Positions 52,085-62,589 are shown, numbered from the stretch's first letter. The stretch: 64,000 bases of DNA from Paenibacillus kobensis NBRC 15729 (GCF_004000825.1 NZ_BILZ01000017.1:1-64000); one strand, 5' to 3'. Numbers and translations are program-made. Notes: generated from the letters alone by a model not told the origin.

Positions 52085-53182
52085 ATGTATCTGGCTCTGC
52101 GCGAAATGCGGTTTGCTAAAGCTCGGTATTCATTAATTGCAACAATCATGGTGCTTATCGCTTTTCTGGTTCTGTTCATCACGGGTCTTGCGCAAGGACT
52201 TGCCTATGATAATGCCTCTTCCGTTCAAAATATGGCGGCAACTCATTTTGTTCTGGAACAGGGTTCGAATCACCGGTTCACCCGGTCCCAGGTTGATCAC
52301 GCCAAGCTTGAAGCCGCTGAACGGATCGTCGGCAAGAACAACGCCGAACTGCTTGGCTTGCGAATGACGACGGTCGTTCCGTTCGGCGGAACGAAGAAAG
52401 TGGACGTTACGATTCTCGCCGTTGAGCCGGACGGCTGGCTGTCGCCAGCGGTCATAACGGGCTCGTCCCTATCGGCTGATGCAGCGGGACAAGTCATGGT
52501 CGATCAGAAGCTTTCGGAAGAAGGAGTGTCGATCGGCACGATTCTCGTCGATCAACCATCGGGAACGAAGTTCACCGTCAGCGGCTTTGTCAGGAACGAG
52601 TCGTTCAGCCATGCGCCGGTCGTATTTGTGAATCAGCGGGATTGGCTCGCCATTCAATCGCAAGCAGACCAACCCGTATATAATGCCATCGCCATTAAAG
52701 GCGCAACGGCACAAGGGAGCGAGCTTCAAGCCGCGTTGCCCGGCATGGAGGTGATTAAGAAGTCTGCCGCCGTGTCGGCAATTCCGGGATACAAGGAAGA
52801 GCAGGGCACCTTAACGATGATGATCGTGTTCTTGTTTATCATTTCCGCTTTTGTGCTGGCCGTATTTTTCTATGTCATTACGATTCAGAAAACAAGCCAG
52901 TTCGGCATCTTAAAAGCAATAGGAGCCCGCACCGCTTACTTGGCGAGGAGCGTAACGCTGCAAGTGTTGGTGTTGTCGGTCGGCAGCCTGGTACTGAGCG
53001 GTATATTGGTCCGATTATTTGAAATCGCATTGCCCGAATCGATGCCGTTCCGGCTAGGTTCCTCCACCTTCGTATGGACGTCCGCGGTCTTCATTGCGAT
53101 GTCTGTGTCAGGTTCATTATTCTCGGTGTGGAAGGTTGCGCGAATCGACGCATTGGATGCGATAGGGAGGGCGGCTGCATGA
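52085..53182 (+). CDS. FtsX/MacB-type ABC transporter permease
   Basis: About 365 residues with four hydrophobic helices: one near the N-terminus (LIATIMVLIAFLVLFITG), a large extracytoplasmic domain, and three towards the C-terminus (MIVFLFIISAFVLAVFFYVI, then VTLQVLVLSVGSLVLSGILV). This is the FtsX-like architecture. ATG 52085 has AGGAGGG 7 nt upstream; the ATG at 52064 has no site. It ends in an ATGA overlap with the ATPase gene. The ABC pair follows a two-component system, as is common for antimicrobial-peptide responses. Confidence 0.9.
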   Translation: MYLALREMRFAKARYSLIATIMVLIAFLVLFITGLAQGLAYDNASSVQNMAATHFVLEQGSNHRFTRSQVDHAKLEAAERIVGKNNAELLGLRMTTVVPFGGTKKVDVTILAVEPDGWLSPAVITGSSLSADAAGQVMVDQKLSEEGVSIGTILVDQPSGTKFTVSGFVRNESFSHAPVVFVNQRDWLAIQSQADQPVYNAIAIKGATAQGSELQAALPGMEVIKKSAAVSAIPGYKEEQGTLTMMIVFLFIISAFVLAVFFYVITIQKTSQFGILKAIGARTAYLARSVTLQVLVLSVGSLVLSGILVRLFEIALPESMPFRLGSSTFVWTSAVFIAMSVSGSLFSVWKVARIDALDAIGRAAA

Positions 53183-53856
53183 AGAACCGGTTGGAATTAC
53201 GGGCGATCACTCGCTCTTTCGAAGACGGCGGCACGGCGAGGGTCATTCTTGATAAGTTGGATTTTAAAGCGGCCGAAGGGGAGCTCGTTGCCGTCATCGG
53301 TCCGTCGGGATCAGGCAAAAGTACGTTTCTGTCCGTGGCGGGAGCGCTGCTTGAACCGTCAAGCGGCGAAGTGCTGCTCGATGGCGAACCGATCAACCGT
53401 ATGGGCAAGCAGGAGCTTGCCGATGTCAGGCTCCGGAAGCTCGGATTTATTTTTCAGAGCGCCAATCTGATTCCTTACTTGAAAGTGGAAGAGCAATTGA
53501 GACTGGTCGCGAATCTTGCGGGAGTCAGCAAGACGAAGGCGGCCGAACGGGCTCGGGAGCTTCTCGATCAGATGGGACTGTCCCATCGCCGGACGGCTTA
53601 CCCGGAGAAGCTCTCCGGAGGGGAGCGGCAGCGGGTCGCGATCGCAAGAGCCTTGATGAACGATCCGTCTGTACTGTTCGCGGACGAACCGACTGCAAGC
53701 TTGGATGCGGCGCGGGGGCTTGATATCGTCCAGATGCTCGCACGGCAAGTGAAGGAGCGGAACAAGAGCGCGGTGATGGTGACGCATGACGAGCGGGTGT
53801 TGGCTTGGTGCGATAGAGTGTACGTTCTCGAGAACGGGAAATTAATTGAGCAATAG
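53179..53856 (+). CDS. LolD/MacB-type ABC transporter ATPase
   Basis: 225 residues. Walker A IGPSGSGKST, signature LSGGERQRVA, and Walker B VLFADEPTASLD with the H-loop VMVTHD are all intact. The start ATG 53179 shares its bases with the permease's stop. This forms a complete transporter with the gene before it. Likely role is to remove or sense lipophilic or peptide compounds at the membrane; substrate unknown. A terminator follows 40 nt downstream. Confidence 0.93.
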   Translation: MKNRLELRAITRSFEDGGTARVILDKLDFKAAEGELVAVIGPSGSGKSTFLSVAGALLEPSSGEVLLDGEPINRMGKQELADVRLRKLGFIFQSANLIPYLKVEEQLRLVANLAGVSKTKAAERARELLDQMGLSHRRTAYPEKLSGGERQRVAIARALMNDPSVLFADEPTASLDAARGLDIVQMLARQVKERNKSAVMVTHDERVLAWCDRVYVLENGKLIEQ

Positions 53857-53896
53857 CAAGGATTAAACTACTGTGCGAGTTAATAAATACGATATG

Positions 53897-53934
53897 GCCG
53901 GGGCAAGGGCAACCTTTGCTTCGGCTTATTTTTG
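53897..53934 (+). terminator. Rho-independent terminator after the ABC operon
   Basis: GCCGGGGCAAGG (53897-53908) pairs with CCTTTGCTTCGGC (53913-53925) with a bulge, followed by TTATTTTTGC. Confidence 0.8.
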
Positions 53935-54006
53935 CTTTCTGGACGAGCACCGGAGGGTTATCCCTTATGCGAATACCGCATTATAACAAGTGATTGCTTA
54001 ATAGCG

Positions 54007-54068
54007 TTGACTTCCCTGGATACATCGTGTACGATTAATCGCATCCGATGCATCTGGTACGATGTATC
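54007..54068 (+). promoter_or_regulatory. Promoter and inverted repeats before the MarR gene
   Basis: TTGACT (54007-54012), 17 nt, TACGAT (54030-54035) is a plausible promoter. A perfect 10-bp inverted repeat, GATACATCGT (54019-54028) and ACGATGTATC (54059-54068), flanks 30 nt, and the left arm overlaps the spacer. This is a natural candidate for autoregulation by the adjacent MarR protein. Confidence 0.7.
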
Positions 54069-54113
54069 GACAGTCAGTCCGGTACGGTCTAATTGGAAGG
54101 GAGGATGAACAGA

Positions 54114-54617
54114 TTGGACAGAGACGATTTGCTGCGTGAATCGATCGATTTTTTGCACCGTTATATGATGAAGAGTCTGCAGAAGCATGCCGAGGAGTAC
54201 GGCGTCACGGTTCCTCAAGCAAGGGTGATTGCCGATGTGCTGCAGCATGAACCGACTAGTGTCAAGCAGCTCACACAGAACCTCAAAATGACCCAGAGCA
54301 CGGTGTCCGATATCGTGGAACGATTGACATCCAAGGGCATTCTCATGAAAACTCCGGATCCAGATGACAAACGGGCCGTGAAGATTACACTGACGGAAGC
54401 GACGCGGCAAGGAATTCGTGGAGGAACGCCAGAACCTCTTAACCGTTCCGTAAGAGAGGCGCTCAACCTTCTGGAACCGGGCGAACAGGAGACCGTAGAA
54501 CAAGGCATGCGGCTGTTCGTATCGGCAGTGAAACAGAAGATGGAGTCCGAAGGAACGGAGCACTCGGAGTATTTCGATATTCTGTTCTTTCCGCAGGACA
54601 AGACTAGAGAGAAGTAA
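54114..54617 (+). CDS. MarR-family transcriptional regulator
   Basis: About 167 residues. The winged helix-turn-helix is visible in VTVPQARVIADVLQHEPTSV and VKQLTQNLKMTQSTVSDIVE, with the wing SKGILMKTPDPDDKRAVKIT containing the conserved DxR. TTG 54114 was preferred because GGAGG is 9 nt upstream; ATG 54105 directly abuts that site, and TTG 54093 is another possibility. It lies 29 nt before an MMPL exporter and probably represses both. An inverted repeat over the promoter is the likely operator. Confidence 0.88.
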   Translation: MDRDDLLRESIDFLHRYMMKSLQKHAEEYGVTVPQARVIADVLQHEPTSVKQLTQNLKMTQSTVSDIVERLTSKGILMKTPDPDDKRAVKITLTEATRQGIRGGTPEPLNRSVREALNLLEPGEQETVEQGMRLFVSAVKQKMESEGTEHSEYFDILFFPQDKTREK

Positions 54618-54646
54618 GTTTGGATATGGGATAGGAGGAGATTAAC

Positions 54647-56845
54647 TTGGCAAAATATTTGTATCGGTTAGGCCAGTGGTCAGTGAACAAAAGGAAGGGC
54701 GTACTGTTCAGCACGCTGGCGATCCTGATCGTTCTGGGCATCGCGACGCTTAGTCTCGGTTCCGCATTCAGCAAAGAGCTGACGATACCGAATACACCGG
54801 CGGACCGCGCGGGCAAGGTCATTAGCGAGGAGTTTGCCGGAGCGGCGAATCTAAGCTCGAAGATTCAAATCGTGTTCAAAGCGCCGGATGATAAGACAAT
54901 GGAGTCAGCCGACGTCGAGCAGGCGATAACGGCCATGCTGAATGACATCGGTACAGATGCGGGTGTCGCGGGCGTGGCAACGCCAGTGCAGCTTCAGAAC
55001 ATAAGCCCAAGCAAACAGTTCGGCTATGCAGAGGTTACGTTCAAAGTCGCGGCCGAAGAGGTTGCGGAAGAGACGAAGGAACATATCCTCAGCCAAATGG
55101 AGCATACGAGAGAAGCTGGTATTCAGACGGAAGCGAGAGGCGACGTCGTTCTCTCAGAGTCGGAGACACCGCTGGTCGAGGTCATCGGTATCATTGTTGC
55201 TTTCTTCATTCTGGCGATTACTTTCGCGTCGTTCGTGGCAGCTGGTCTGCCGATCTTAACGGCGGGGGCCGGATTAGGCGTCGGCATGCTGCTGATCGTC
55301 ATCGGTTCTAATTTTATCGAAATTCAGAACGTGTCGTTGTCCTTGGCAGCGATGATCGGACTTGCCGTCGGCATCGACTATGCCTTGTTCATTATGACGC
55401 GGTTCAAGCAGCAACTTGCCCAAGGCTATTCCGTACCGGAATCGGTTGCGATCGCGAACGGAACAGCCGGCAGCGCTGTCGTATTCGCAGGCGTTACGGT
55501 TGTCATCGGTCTCTTGGGATTGTCCGTGGCGAATATTCCGTTCTTATCGATGATGGGCTACTCCGCAGCGCTGTGCGTCGTGACGACCGTTATTATTTCC
55601 GTTGTCGTATTGCCGGCTGTATTAGGCATGATTGGTCATAAGCTTACGCCAGCCAAGGAAAATAAATGGCTGGGAAGCTTAACGGGAACGAACAAGAACA
55701 AGAAGAAGAAGGCTTCTTCGAACCGGTGGGGCGAATTCGTCACGAAGCGTCCGCTCGTTGTCTCCCTTGTATCGATCGCGCTGCTCGCTGTCATTGCCGT
55801 TCCATTCTTCCACATCAACCTCGGGCTTCCATCCGATGGCACAGCTAAGTCGACGGATACGACGGAGCGGAGAGCTTATGATTTGCTGACGGAAGGGTAT
55901 GGCGAAGGCTTCAACGCTTCGCTCATCGTCGCGGCGAAGGCGGACAAGCCGACGGAGGGCACTCCGCAAGCCGTAGCCGAGATTGCGAAGGAAATATCGG
56001 CGCTTCCAGGTGTTCTGAATGTGACGCCAGCTTTCCCGGGACCATCCGGACAGTTATATGTAATGACGGTTATTCCGCAGACCGGACCTGACGATACGCA
56101 GACGAAGTCGCTTGTGAAGGCGATTCGGGCATTGTCTGATGAGACGGTGGAGGCGAATCAAATCGAGTTAATGGTTACGGGCACGACGGCTATGAATATC
56201 GATATCGCGCAAAAGCTGAACGATGCGCTGCCGATTTTTGCTGCTCTGATCGTCGTCATGGCGTACTTGCTGCTGGTGCTCGTATTCCGGTCCCTATTGA
56301 TTCCATTGAAAGCCGTGCTTGGATTCCTGCTGTCGCTCGGCGCTACGCTCGGATTCGTCGTATTCGTCGTACAGGACGGCAATCTGCTCGGCCTGTTCGG
56401 CTTCCCGGCTTCCAGTCCGATTCTGGCGTTCCTGCCGGTTATTCTGATCGGGATTTTATTCGGACTGGCGATGGACTATGAGATCTTCCTCGTGAGCAAA
56501 ATGCGGGAGGTTTACGCGCATACCGGCGATCCGCGCCGCGCAATCTTGGATGGTGTGCGGGACAGCGGCAGAGTCGTCATTGCGGCGGGACTTATCATGA
56601 TCTCCGTATTCGTCGGCTTCATGCTTGCGCCGGATGCGATGATCAAATCGATCGGCATGGCGCTCGCCGTCGGCGTACTATTCGATGCTTTCATCGTTCG
56701 GCTCACGATCGTTCCTGCCGTCATGTCGTTGATGGGCAAGGCGGCTTGGTATATGCCGAAATGGCTGGATAAGCTGCTGCCGAACATCGATGTCGAGGGA
56801 GAATCGATTATGAAAGAAGTAGAGAAGAAAACGAAAGTGGCTTAA
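54647..56845 (+). CDS. MMPL/RND-family transporter (YdfJ-like)
   Basis: 732 residues arranged as two halves, each with an N-terminal helix, a large periplasm-side loop and several helices. The first half has GILL-type helices and GLAVGIDYALFIMTRFKQQL; the second has LFGLAMDYEIFLVSKMREVY, the paired transmembrane acidic motifs of MMPL proteins. It is a proton-driven exporter of lipids or drugs in related species. TTG 54647 has AGGAGGAG upstream. It is co-transcribed with the MarR gene, and a terminator follows. Confidence 0.93.
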   Translation: MAKYLYRLGQWSVNKRKGVLFSTLAILIVLGIATLSLGSAFSKELTIPNTPADRAGKVISEEFAGAANLSSKIQIVFKAPDDKTMESADVEQAITAMLNDIGTDAGVAGVATPVQLQNISPSKQFGYAEVTFKVAAEEVAEETKEHILSQMEHTREAGIQTEARGDVVLSESETPLVEVIGIIVAFFILAITFASFVAAGLPILTAGAGLGVGMLLIVIGSNFIEIQNVSLSLAAMIGLAVGIDYALFIMTRFKQQLAQGYSVPESVAIANGTAGSAVVFAGVTVVIGLLGLSVANIPFLSMMGYSAALCVVTTVIISVVVLPAVLGMIGHKLTPAKENKWLGSLTGTNKNKKKKASSNRWGEFVTKRPLVVSLVSIALLAVIAVPFFHINLGLPSDGTAKSTDTTERRAYDLLTEGYGEGFNASLIVAAKADKPTEGTPQAVAEIAKEISALPGVLNVTPAFPGPSGQLYVMTVIPQTGPDDTQTKSLVKAIRALSDETVEANQIELMVTGTTAMNIDIAQKLNDALPIFAALIVVMAYLLLVLVFRSLLIPLKAVLGFLLSLGATLGFVVFVVQDGNLLGLFGFPASSPILAFLPVILIGILFGLAMDYEIFLVSKMREVYAHTGDPRRAILDGVRDSGRVVIAAGLIMISVFVGFMLAPDAMIKSIGMALAVGVLFDAFIVRLTIVPAVMSLMGKAAWYMPKWLDKLLPNIDVEGESIMKEVEKKTKVA

Positions 56846-56870
56846 TGATCCAGCCATACTGCCAATCATG

Positions 56871-56899
56871 AACCACCCCGAAAGGGGTGGTTTTTTGCT
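56871..56899 (+). terminator. Rho-independent terminator after the MMPL gene
   Basis: AACCACCCC (56871-56879), GAAA tetraloop, GGGGTGGTT (56884-56892) and then five T. A textbook hairpin. Confidence 0.93.
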
Positions 56900-57066
56900 T
56901 TGCGGGACAACTTTCCCAATCATACGCAAGAAAGCGTGTACGTTGAGGAGTGTATGAAAGAATTAGGCCGGGGCTATCTTAACCTTGATGGACACGGTTG
57001 CTGCAGCAAGGAAATTGATATCGGATGAGGTTAAAGGACGAACGCTGCAGGGCTGGAGGAAGAAGA

Positions 57067-58272
57067 ATGGCAATCTTATTGAAGAAGCGCGGAGCCGTGC
57101 TTATTCTGATGTTGAACTTGTTTCTCGTCTTTACAGGAATCGGACTCGCCATTCCGATTATGCCGAAGTTCATGGAGGAGCTTGGCATTACGGGATGGGT
57201 GGTGGGACTGCTTGTGGCAGCCTTCTCCCTGACCCAGCTGATGTTCTCTCCCTTAGCGGGCCGGTTGTCCGATACTTACGGCAGGAAGAAAATGATCGTC
57301 ATCGGCATGTTGAACTTCGCGGTGACCGAGTGGCTGTTCGGAGTTGCAGAAACATCCACGCTGCTGTTTGTCTCGCGGATGCTTGGCGGCATTAGTGCTG
57401 CACTCGTTATGCCGGCCGTAATGGCTTACGCTGCTGACGTCACGTCAGAAGAAGACCGGGCAGCGGGAATGGGTTACATTACAGCAGCGATTACGACGGG
57501 TTTTATTATCGGACCGGGGATAGGCGGGTATATTGCCGAATTCGGTATCCGAGTTCCATTCTATAGCGCGGCGGTTGCGGGTATCGCGGCTGCGTGCGTG
57601 ACGATTCTGTTCCTGCAGGAGTCACGGCCTGCGAAGGCGGCAGTTATTGATGACGCAGCATCAACTGCACAGCGGAGCAGCCTGTTTTATCAGTTGGTCC
57701 ATTCGTACCGGGAGCCGTACTTTATGGGCCTCGTCCTCGTGTTCGTCATGTCCTTCGGCTTGGCGAATTTCGAGACGTTGTTCGGACTGTTCTTCGATCA
57801 TAAGTTTGGCTTCGGGCCCAAAGATATCGCCTTTATTCTGACGTTCGGCTCCATTGCCGGTGCGGTCGTCCAAGTTACTGCATTCAGCTGGATCTTGAAC
57901 CGGTTTGGAGAGGCGCGAGTCATATCGGTCTGTCTTCTCTTTGCAGGAGTGTTTATTCTCGTGACGCTGTTCGTACACAAGTATTGGATTATTTTTGCCG
58001 TTACCTTTATCGTCTTTCTCGCAACCGATATTTTGCGTCCGGCGATCAGCACGCAGATGTCTAAGCTGGCTAAGGATCAACAAGGTTATGTTGCCGGTCT
58101 GAACTCTGCCTTTACGAGTCTTGGGAATATTGCGGGTCCCATCGTTGCAGGGGCGTTGTTCGATATCAACATTAACTATCCGTATATGTTAGCATGTATC
58201 GTGCTGCTTAGCTGCTTCGTCATGACGTTAGTCGCCCGAAGCCGCGGCATACGGGATACGTTAGTTGAGTGA
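57067..58272 (+). CDS. MFS multidrug-type exporter
   Basis: About 401 residues with twelve helices. The N-terminal MFS motif A-like text is LAGRLSDTYGRKKMIVIGML and motif C-like glycine stretch is GFIIGPGIGGYIAEFGIRVP, which is typical of drug/H+ antiporters of the DHA1 group (such as NorA/Bmr). ATG 57067 has GGAGGA 6 nt upstream; the frame is open from 57025 with no site. No regulator is adjacent. A hairpin terminator follows. Substrate unknown. Confidence 0.92.
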   Translation: MAILLKKRGAVLILMLNLFLVFTGIGLAIPIMPKFMEELGITGWVVGLLVAAFSLTQLMFSPLAGRLSDTYGRKKMIVIGMLNFAVTEWLFGVAETSTLLFVSRMLGGISAALVMPAVMAYAADVTSEEDRAAGMGYITAAITTGFIIGPGIGGYIAEFGIRVPFYSAAVAGIAAACVTILFLQESRPAKAAVIDDAASTAQRSSLFYQLVHSYREPYFMGLVLVFVMSFGLANFETLFGLFFDHKFGFGPKDIAFILTFGSIAGAVVQVTAFSWILNRFGEARVISVCLLFAGVFILVTLFVHKYWIIFAVTFIVFLATDILRPAISTQMSKLAKDQQGYVAGLNSAFTSLGNIAGPIVAGALFDININYPYMLACIVLLSCFVMTLVARSRGIRDTLVE

Positions 58273-58276
58273 TCTG

Positions 58277-58311
58277 GGAGCAGTTTGCCGCTGTGCGGCA
58301 GCTGCTCCTTC
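58277..58311 (+). terminator. Terminator after the MFS gene
   Basis: GGAGCAG...GCCGC pairs with GCGGC..CTGCTCC (arms 58277-58292 and 58296-58308), followed by TTCTG, a weak T-tract. The same arms recur at 59739. Confidence 0.65.
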
Positions 58312-58378
58312 TGCTGTTAAGTGGGTTCGAGGAATCAGCTGTGAGCAATGCCGTTCACGGTCAAGAGTCCGAGGTTCC

Positions 58379-58498
58379 TTGACCAATAGGCTCGATGCCT
58401 ATGAAACGTTTCTGGCTGGAGCAAAGAAAGACGCTATTATCGATCTTGGGTGCGGTTACGGCGGTGATACACTCTACTTGACGGAGCGCGGTTATCGT
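58379..58498 (+). pseudogene. Remnant of a SAM-dependent methyltransferase
   Basis: The reading frame contains LTNRLDAYETFLAGAKKDAI and then IDLGCGYGGDTLYLTERGYR, a textbook methyltransferase motif I (DLGCGYGGDT). The text on either side does not continue the domain, and the open frame stops at 58558. Only about 40 codons are left, so this is a degraded fragment rather than a working enzyme. Confidence 0.6.
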
Positions 58499-58676
58499 TA
58501 CAGTAAGCCGAAACGGTGTTGGGAACCGGCTGCTGTAAAGGTGCATTTCTCGCCGTAAATCCTGTCATGAGAGCGGAAGATAAATAACGCTTGCCTTAAA
58601 GTGTACTTTAAGATGTATGATGAATATGGCTGAACATAAATGACTATTTGACCCATTATTGGATAGAAAGGTGTGA

Positions 58677-59663
<987 letters not shown>

Positions 59664-59738
59664 CATAGCGATCTATGAGAAGGTGTTCATATTGAGCTTT
59701 TCAATAAAAGTAGTTTCAGAACGGTTCGGGATATATAT

Positions 59739-59773
59739 GGAGCAGTTTGCCGGCGGCAGCTGCTCCATTTTTC
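59739..59773 (+). terminator. Terminator after the aldo/keto reductase gene
   Basis: GGAGCAGTTTGCCG (59739 onwards) pairs with CGGCAGCTGCTCC (ending 59766), followed by ATTTTTC. The arms match those at 58277 with the loop shortened. Confidence 0.85.
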
Positions 59774-59896
59774 ATTAAGCCTACGGGCAGTTTCCCTAAG
59801 CCTCACTAAATAGAAGCCCCTATTAGTTGATATAGACGATATAATAACTTTTAATTACTGAGTCATATTTGTTTTCGTAAGAGGAGGTTCGTTCGC

Positions 59897-60517
59897 ATGA
59901 ATATTTTAATTTTGGGGGCAACTGGACGAGTCGGAGGTCACATCGTTACTTACGCCCTTCATGACAGACATCGTGTTACTGTATTAGTTCGCACTCCGGA
60001 GAAGATTCAAATGAACAATGAGAAGCTAACTATAATACAAGGAAATGTTCTAAATAAAGATGATATCGTACGTGCAACACATGGGATTGATGTAGTGATT
60101 AGCGCGTTGAATACGGACGGGACAACTACTCTATCAGAAAGTATGCCGCTACTTATCGAAGCAATGAACAACGAAGGTATACAACGAATTATAACTGTAG
60201 GAACTGCTGGCATCCTGCAAAGTAGAACCGCCCCTAATTTACTGCGATATCAGTCAAGCGAATCAAAGCGGAAGACAACCCGTGCAGCAGAAGAACATCA
60301 TAAAGTTTACGAGATGCTGCAACAATCAACACTCGAATGGACGATTGTCTGTCCTACGTATTTGCCGGATGGAGAAAGCGTGGGTAACTATCGCGTAGAA
60401 CGTCATTTTTTGCCGGAAGGCGGCGTTGAAATATCTGTGCCGGATACAGCGCAATTTACATATAGCCAAATAAACAATAGTGACTTTATCCAATCACGTG
60501 TGGGTATCGCCTACTGA
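59897..60517 (+). CDS. NAD(P)H-binding protein (NmrA/flavin-reductase-like SDR)
   Basis: 206 residues. NILILGATGRVGGHIV carries the GxxGxxG nucleotide-binding loop; VIQ-type second strand TVLVRTPEKI and IDVVISAL follow. IQRIITVGTAGIL and LEWTIVCPTYLPDG complete the NmrA-like atypical short-chain reductase pattern. GAGGAGGTT precedes ATG 59897. It ends at a terminator shared with the convergent gene. Function in the cell cannot be given beyond NAD(P) binding. Confidence 0.9.
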   Translation: MNILILGATGRVGGHIVTYALHDRHRVTVLVRTPEKIQMNNEKLTIIQGNVLNKDDIVRATHGIDVVISALNTDGTTTLSESMPLLIEAMNNEGIQRIITVGTAGILQSRTAPNLLRYQSSESKRKTTRAAEEHHKVYEMLQQSTLEWTIVCPTYLPDGESVGNYRVERHFLPEGGVEISVPDTAQFTYSQINNSDFIQSRVGIAY

Positions 60518-60524
60518 TATAAGA

Positions 60525-60556
60525 GGAGGATCCAATCATAAATGACTGGATCCTCC
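60525..60556. terminator. Bidirectional terminator between convergent genes
   Basis: GGAGGATCCA (60525-60534) and TGGATCCTCC (60547-60556) form a perfect 10-bp stem extended by TCA/TGA near the loop. It lies between the forward SDR gene and the reverse GH120 gene. Confidence 0.85.
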
Positions 60557-60564
60557 ATAATAAA

Positions 60565-62589
60565 CTAGAACTCAAAATCAATGGTACCATTGTCGGTCAA
60601 TTCAAACGGACCGGGTGTGACATCTGCATCAGGTCTCTTTCTTCCGAACAAGTCGGAGTCGAGACGATATGGAGTGCTGTCCGGTTCCTCATACTTCATA
60701 TCGGCGTGATAAGTTTTGCCAAGCAGGTCAGTGGTAACCAGCATCGCAGAGGCTCCCCGAAGCCATTCGGGCTCATGGATCTGAATTTGCACCTTGCCTT
60801 GCGCAGGATTTATCTCAACTTGTATGCCCTTCTGCGCATATATCTTCGCATTGGATTCATGACTGCTTGGAACCGCATTGTTCAGATATAAATTCCCGCC
60901 CATAGCCACCGGAAGAACTGCATTTCCGATAAAGAAATCCTTGGCGGCATCGCCAAGCTCAATAAGCTCCTCTCTGGTGTATTCCCACCATTTCTTATCT
61001 TTTACATCAGGGTGTTTGTCGTAACCCCCCAGTCCCACAGCATGAAGATAGCAAATGGAATTGTCCGGAACACCATCCATGACCGTCTTCCCGTCTTCTC
61101 CAACGGCATCCCTTGGTTTAAGTGGTAGATGCTCGAAAAAGGTTATTGGAACAGGCTCCTTATTAGCAGCATTATCCCCTAAGAAGATATTGTTGTAGTA
61201 TCGGTCATCGCCTCCAGTGATATTGGAGTACCCTGCCATTGCCGTCTCGTGGGGGAAGTGATACGGCGTAATACGGGTAATCTCGGAACGAACTACAAAT
61301 CTGCCTGCAAACAAATTATGGGCAAAAGCTCCGCCCTGCGCCATATTTCTGAAATTCATGGGAGAGAGGAACAGATTGTGATCGACCATATACGGACCAT
61401 GGCAAACCTCAACGAATAAGTCTTCAGAAAGGTTGTCATAAAATACATTGCGGCTGATGCGGGTGCCTTGTGCCTGCCAGTCAAGCCAAAGCGCACGGTA
61501 ACAGCTATAGATTGTATTTTCACTAATTTGAGTATCCAGGGAAGCATGCAGTTTGATTCCTGCTACTTCGGCACCGTGTCTGAGTCGTTTGTGGTGAATA
61601 TTGTAAATACGGTTCTGATAAATGCGGCTGAAGGCTGCCCCCATATGACCCACAATACCTGCCTGTTCGCAATCATGAATCACATTACCTCGAACGACGT
61701 GACTGCCGATTCTATCCTTATGCCAGCCGGAACGTAATGCCCGCAGAATAACCTCCTGCTCACGTTGAGTACCGCCTTTAATATGCTTGTCCGAAGACTT
61801 AGTGTGGCCCGTACCGATTTCGGTACCTAGGCTGATGCCAACGCATTTGGATTCACTGATCGTATTGTTCTCAATAATCCAACCCTTGCTCCAGTGAGGT
61901 CCGATCAAGCCTTCCTGGTAGTCAGTAGGCGGCGCCCATTGAGGAGAGGCTTGACGAAGAGTGAATCCGCTTACAGTAATATAGTCAAGTCCTGGTTTCT
62001 CAGGCCAGAAGCAATAAGGACGGACATTAATTTCTACATTTTCCTTACGAGGATCCTTCCCGCCGAAATTGGCCCAGATTTTGGTCGTCGAAGAACCAAC
62101 TTCAGCATGCCATTGCAACAGCGAGTCCTCGGGATATTTGGCTTCCGGCCAAACTTCGGGCTTATGAACCTTTTCAACACTATCGCATTCATACAAAGAT
62201 TTGCCATCCAAATATACGTCACCAAGATGAACCGGGAAGGGCCCGTCAAACACCCAGTCTCCGCTCAACTCCACTTCAAAGGGATTACGAACGGAAAACA
62301 TGGAATTGAGTACTTCCGTGCTCCAAACATTGTCTCCTTCAGACTTCCAGTCGGTAATTCGTTCAGCTCCTGTAATGACTACTTCTCCGTCTCCAGCGGA
62401 TCGATATATGATTCTATGCTCCGCTGTTCCTCCATTAGCCGGGTTAACCCATTCCCTGTATACTCCGGCATGAACGACAACCGTATCGCCAGCCATGGCA
62501 AGAGCCGCAGCTCGTGATATTGTACGGAAGGGCTGATCGGATGTTCCTTTTGCCTGATCATTCCCATGTATGGAAACATGATATTCCAT
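60565..62589 (-). CDS. GH120-family beta-xylosidase
   Basis: 674 residues on the reverse strand, a right-handed parallel beta-helix enzyme. The N-terminus MEYHVSIHGNDQAKGTSDQP, then AMAGDTVVVHAGVYREWV, matches the GH120 family (XylC of Thermoanaerobacterium). The candidate nucleophile is D370 in LWLDWQAQGTR and the acid/base E394 in LFVEVCHGP. It hydrolyses beta-1,4-xylo-oligosaccharides from the non-reducing end in that family. ATG at 62587-62589 has AAGGAGCG 8 nt upstream. There is no signal peptide, so xylo-oligosaccharides are probably imported first. It has no sugar transporter next to it. Confidence 0.9.
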   Translation of the reverse strand: MEYHVSIHGNDQAKGTSDQPFRTISRAAALAMAGDTVVVHAGVYREWVNPANGGTAEHRIIYRSAGDGEVVITGAERITDWKSEGDNVWSTEVLNSMFSVRNPFEVELSGDWVFDGPFPVHLGDVYLDGKSLYECDSVEKVHKPEVWPEAKYPEDSLLQWHAEVGSSTTKIWANFGGKDPRKENVEINVRPYCFWPEKPGLDYITVSGFTLRQASPQWAPPTDYQEGLIGPHWSKGWIIENNTISESKCVGISLGTEIGTGHTKSSDKHIKGGTQREQEVILRALRSGWHKDRIGSHVVRGNVIHDCEQAGIVGHMGAAFSRIYQNRIYNIHHKRLRHGAEVAGIKLHASLDTQISENTIYSCYRALWLDWQAQGTRISRNVFYDNLSEDLFVEVCHGPYMVDHNLFLSPMNFRNMAQGGAFAHNLFAGRFVVRSEITRITPYHFPHETAMAGYSNITGGDDRYYNNIFLGDNAANKEPVPITFFEHLPLKPRDAVGEDGKTVMDGVPDNSICYLHAVGLGGYDKHPDVKDKKWWEYTREELIELGDAAKDFFIGNAVLPVAMGGNLYLNNAVPSSHESNAKIYAQKGIQVEINPAQGKVQIQIHEPEWLRGASAMLVTTDLLGKTYHADMKYEEPDSTPYRLDSDLFGRKRPDADVTPGPFELTDNGTIDFEF

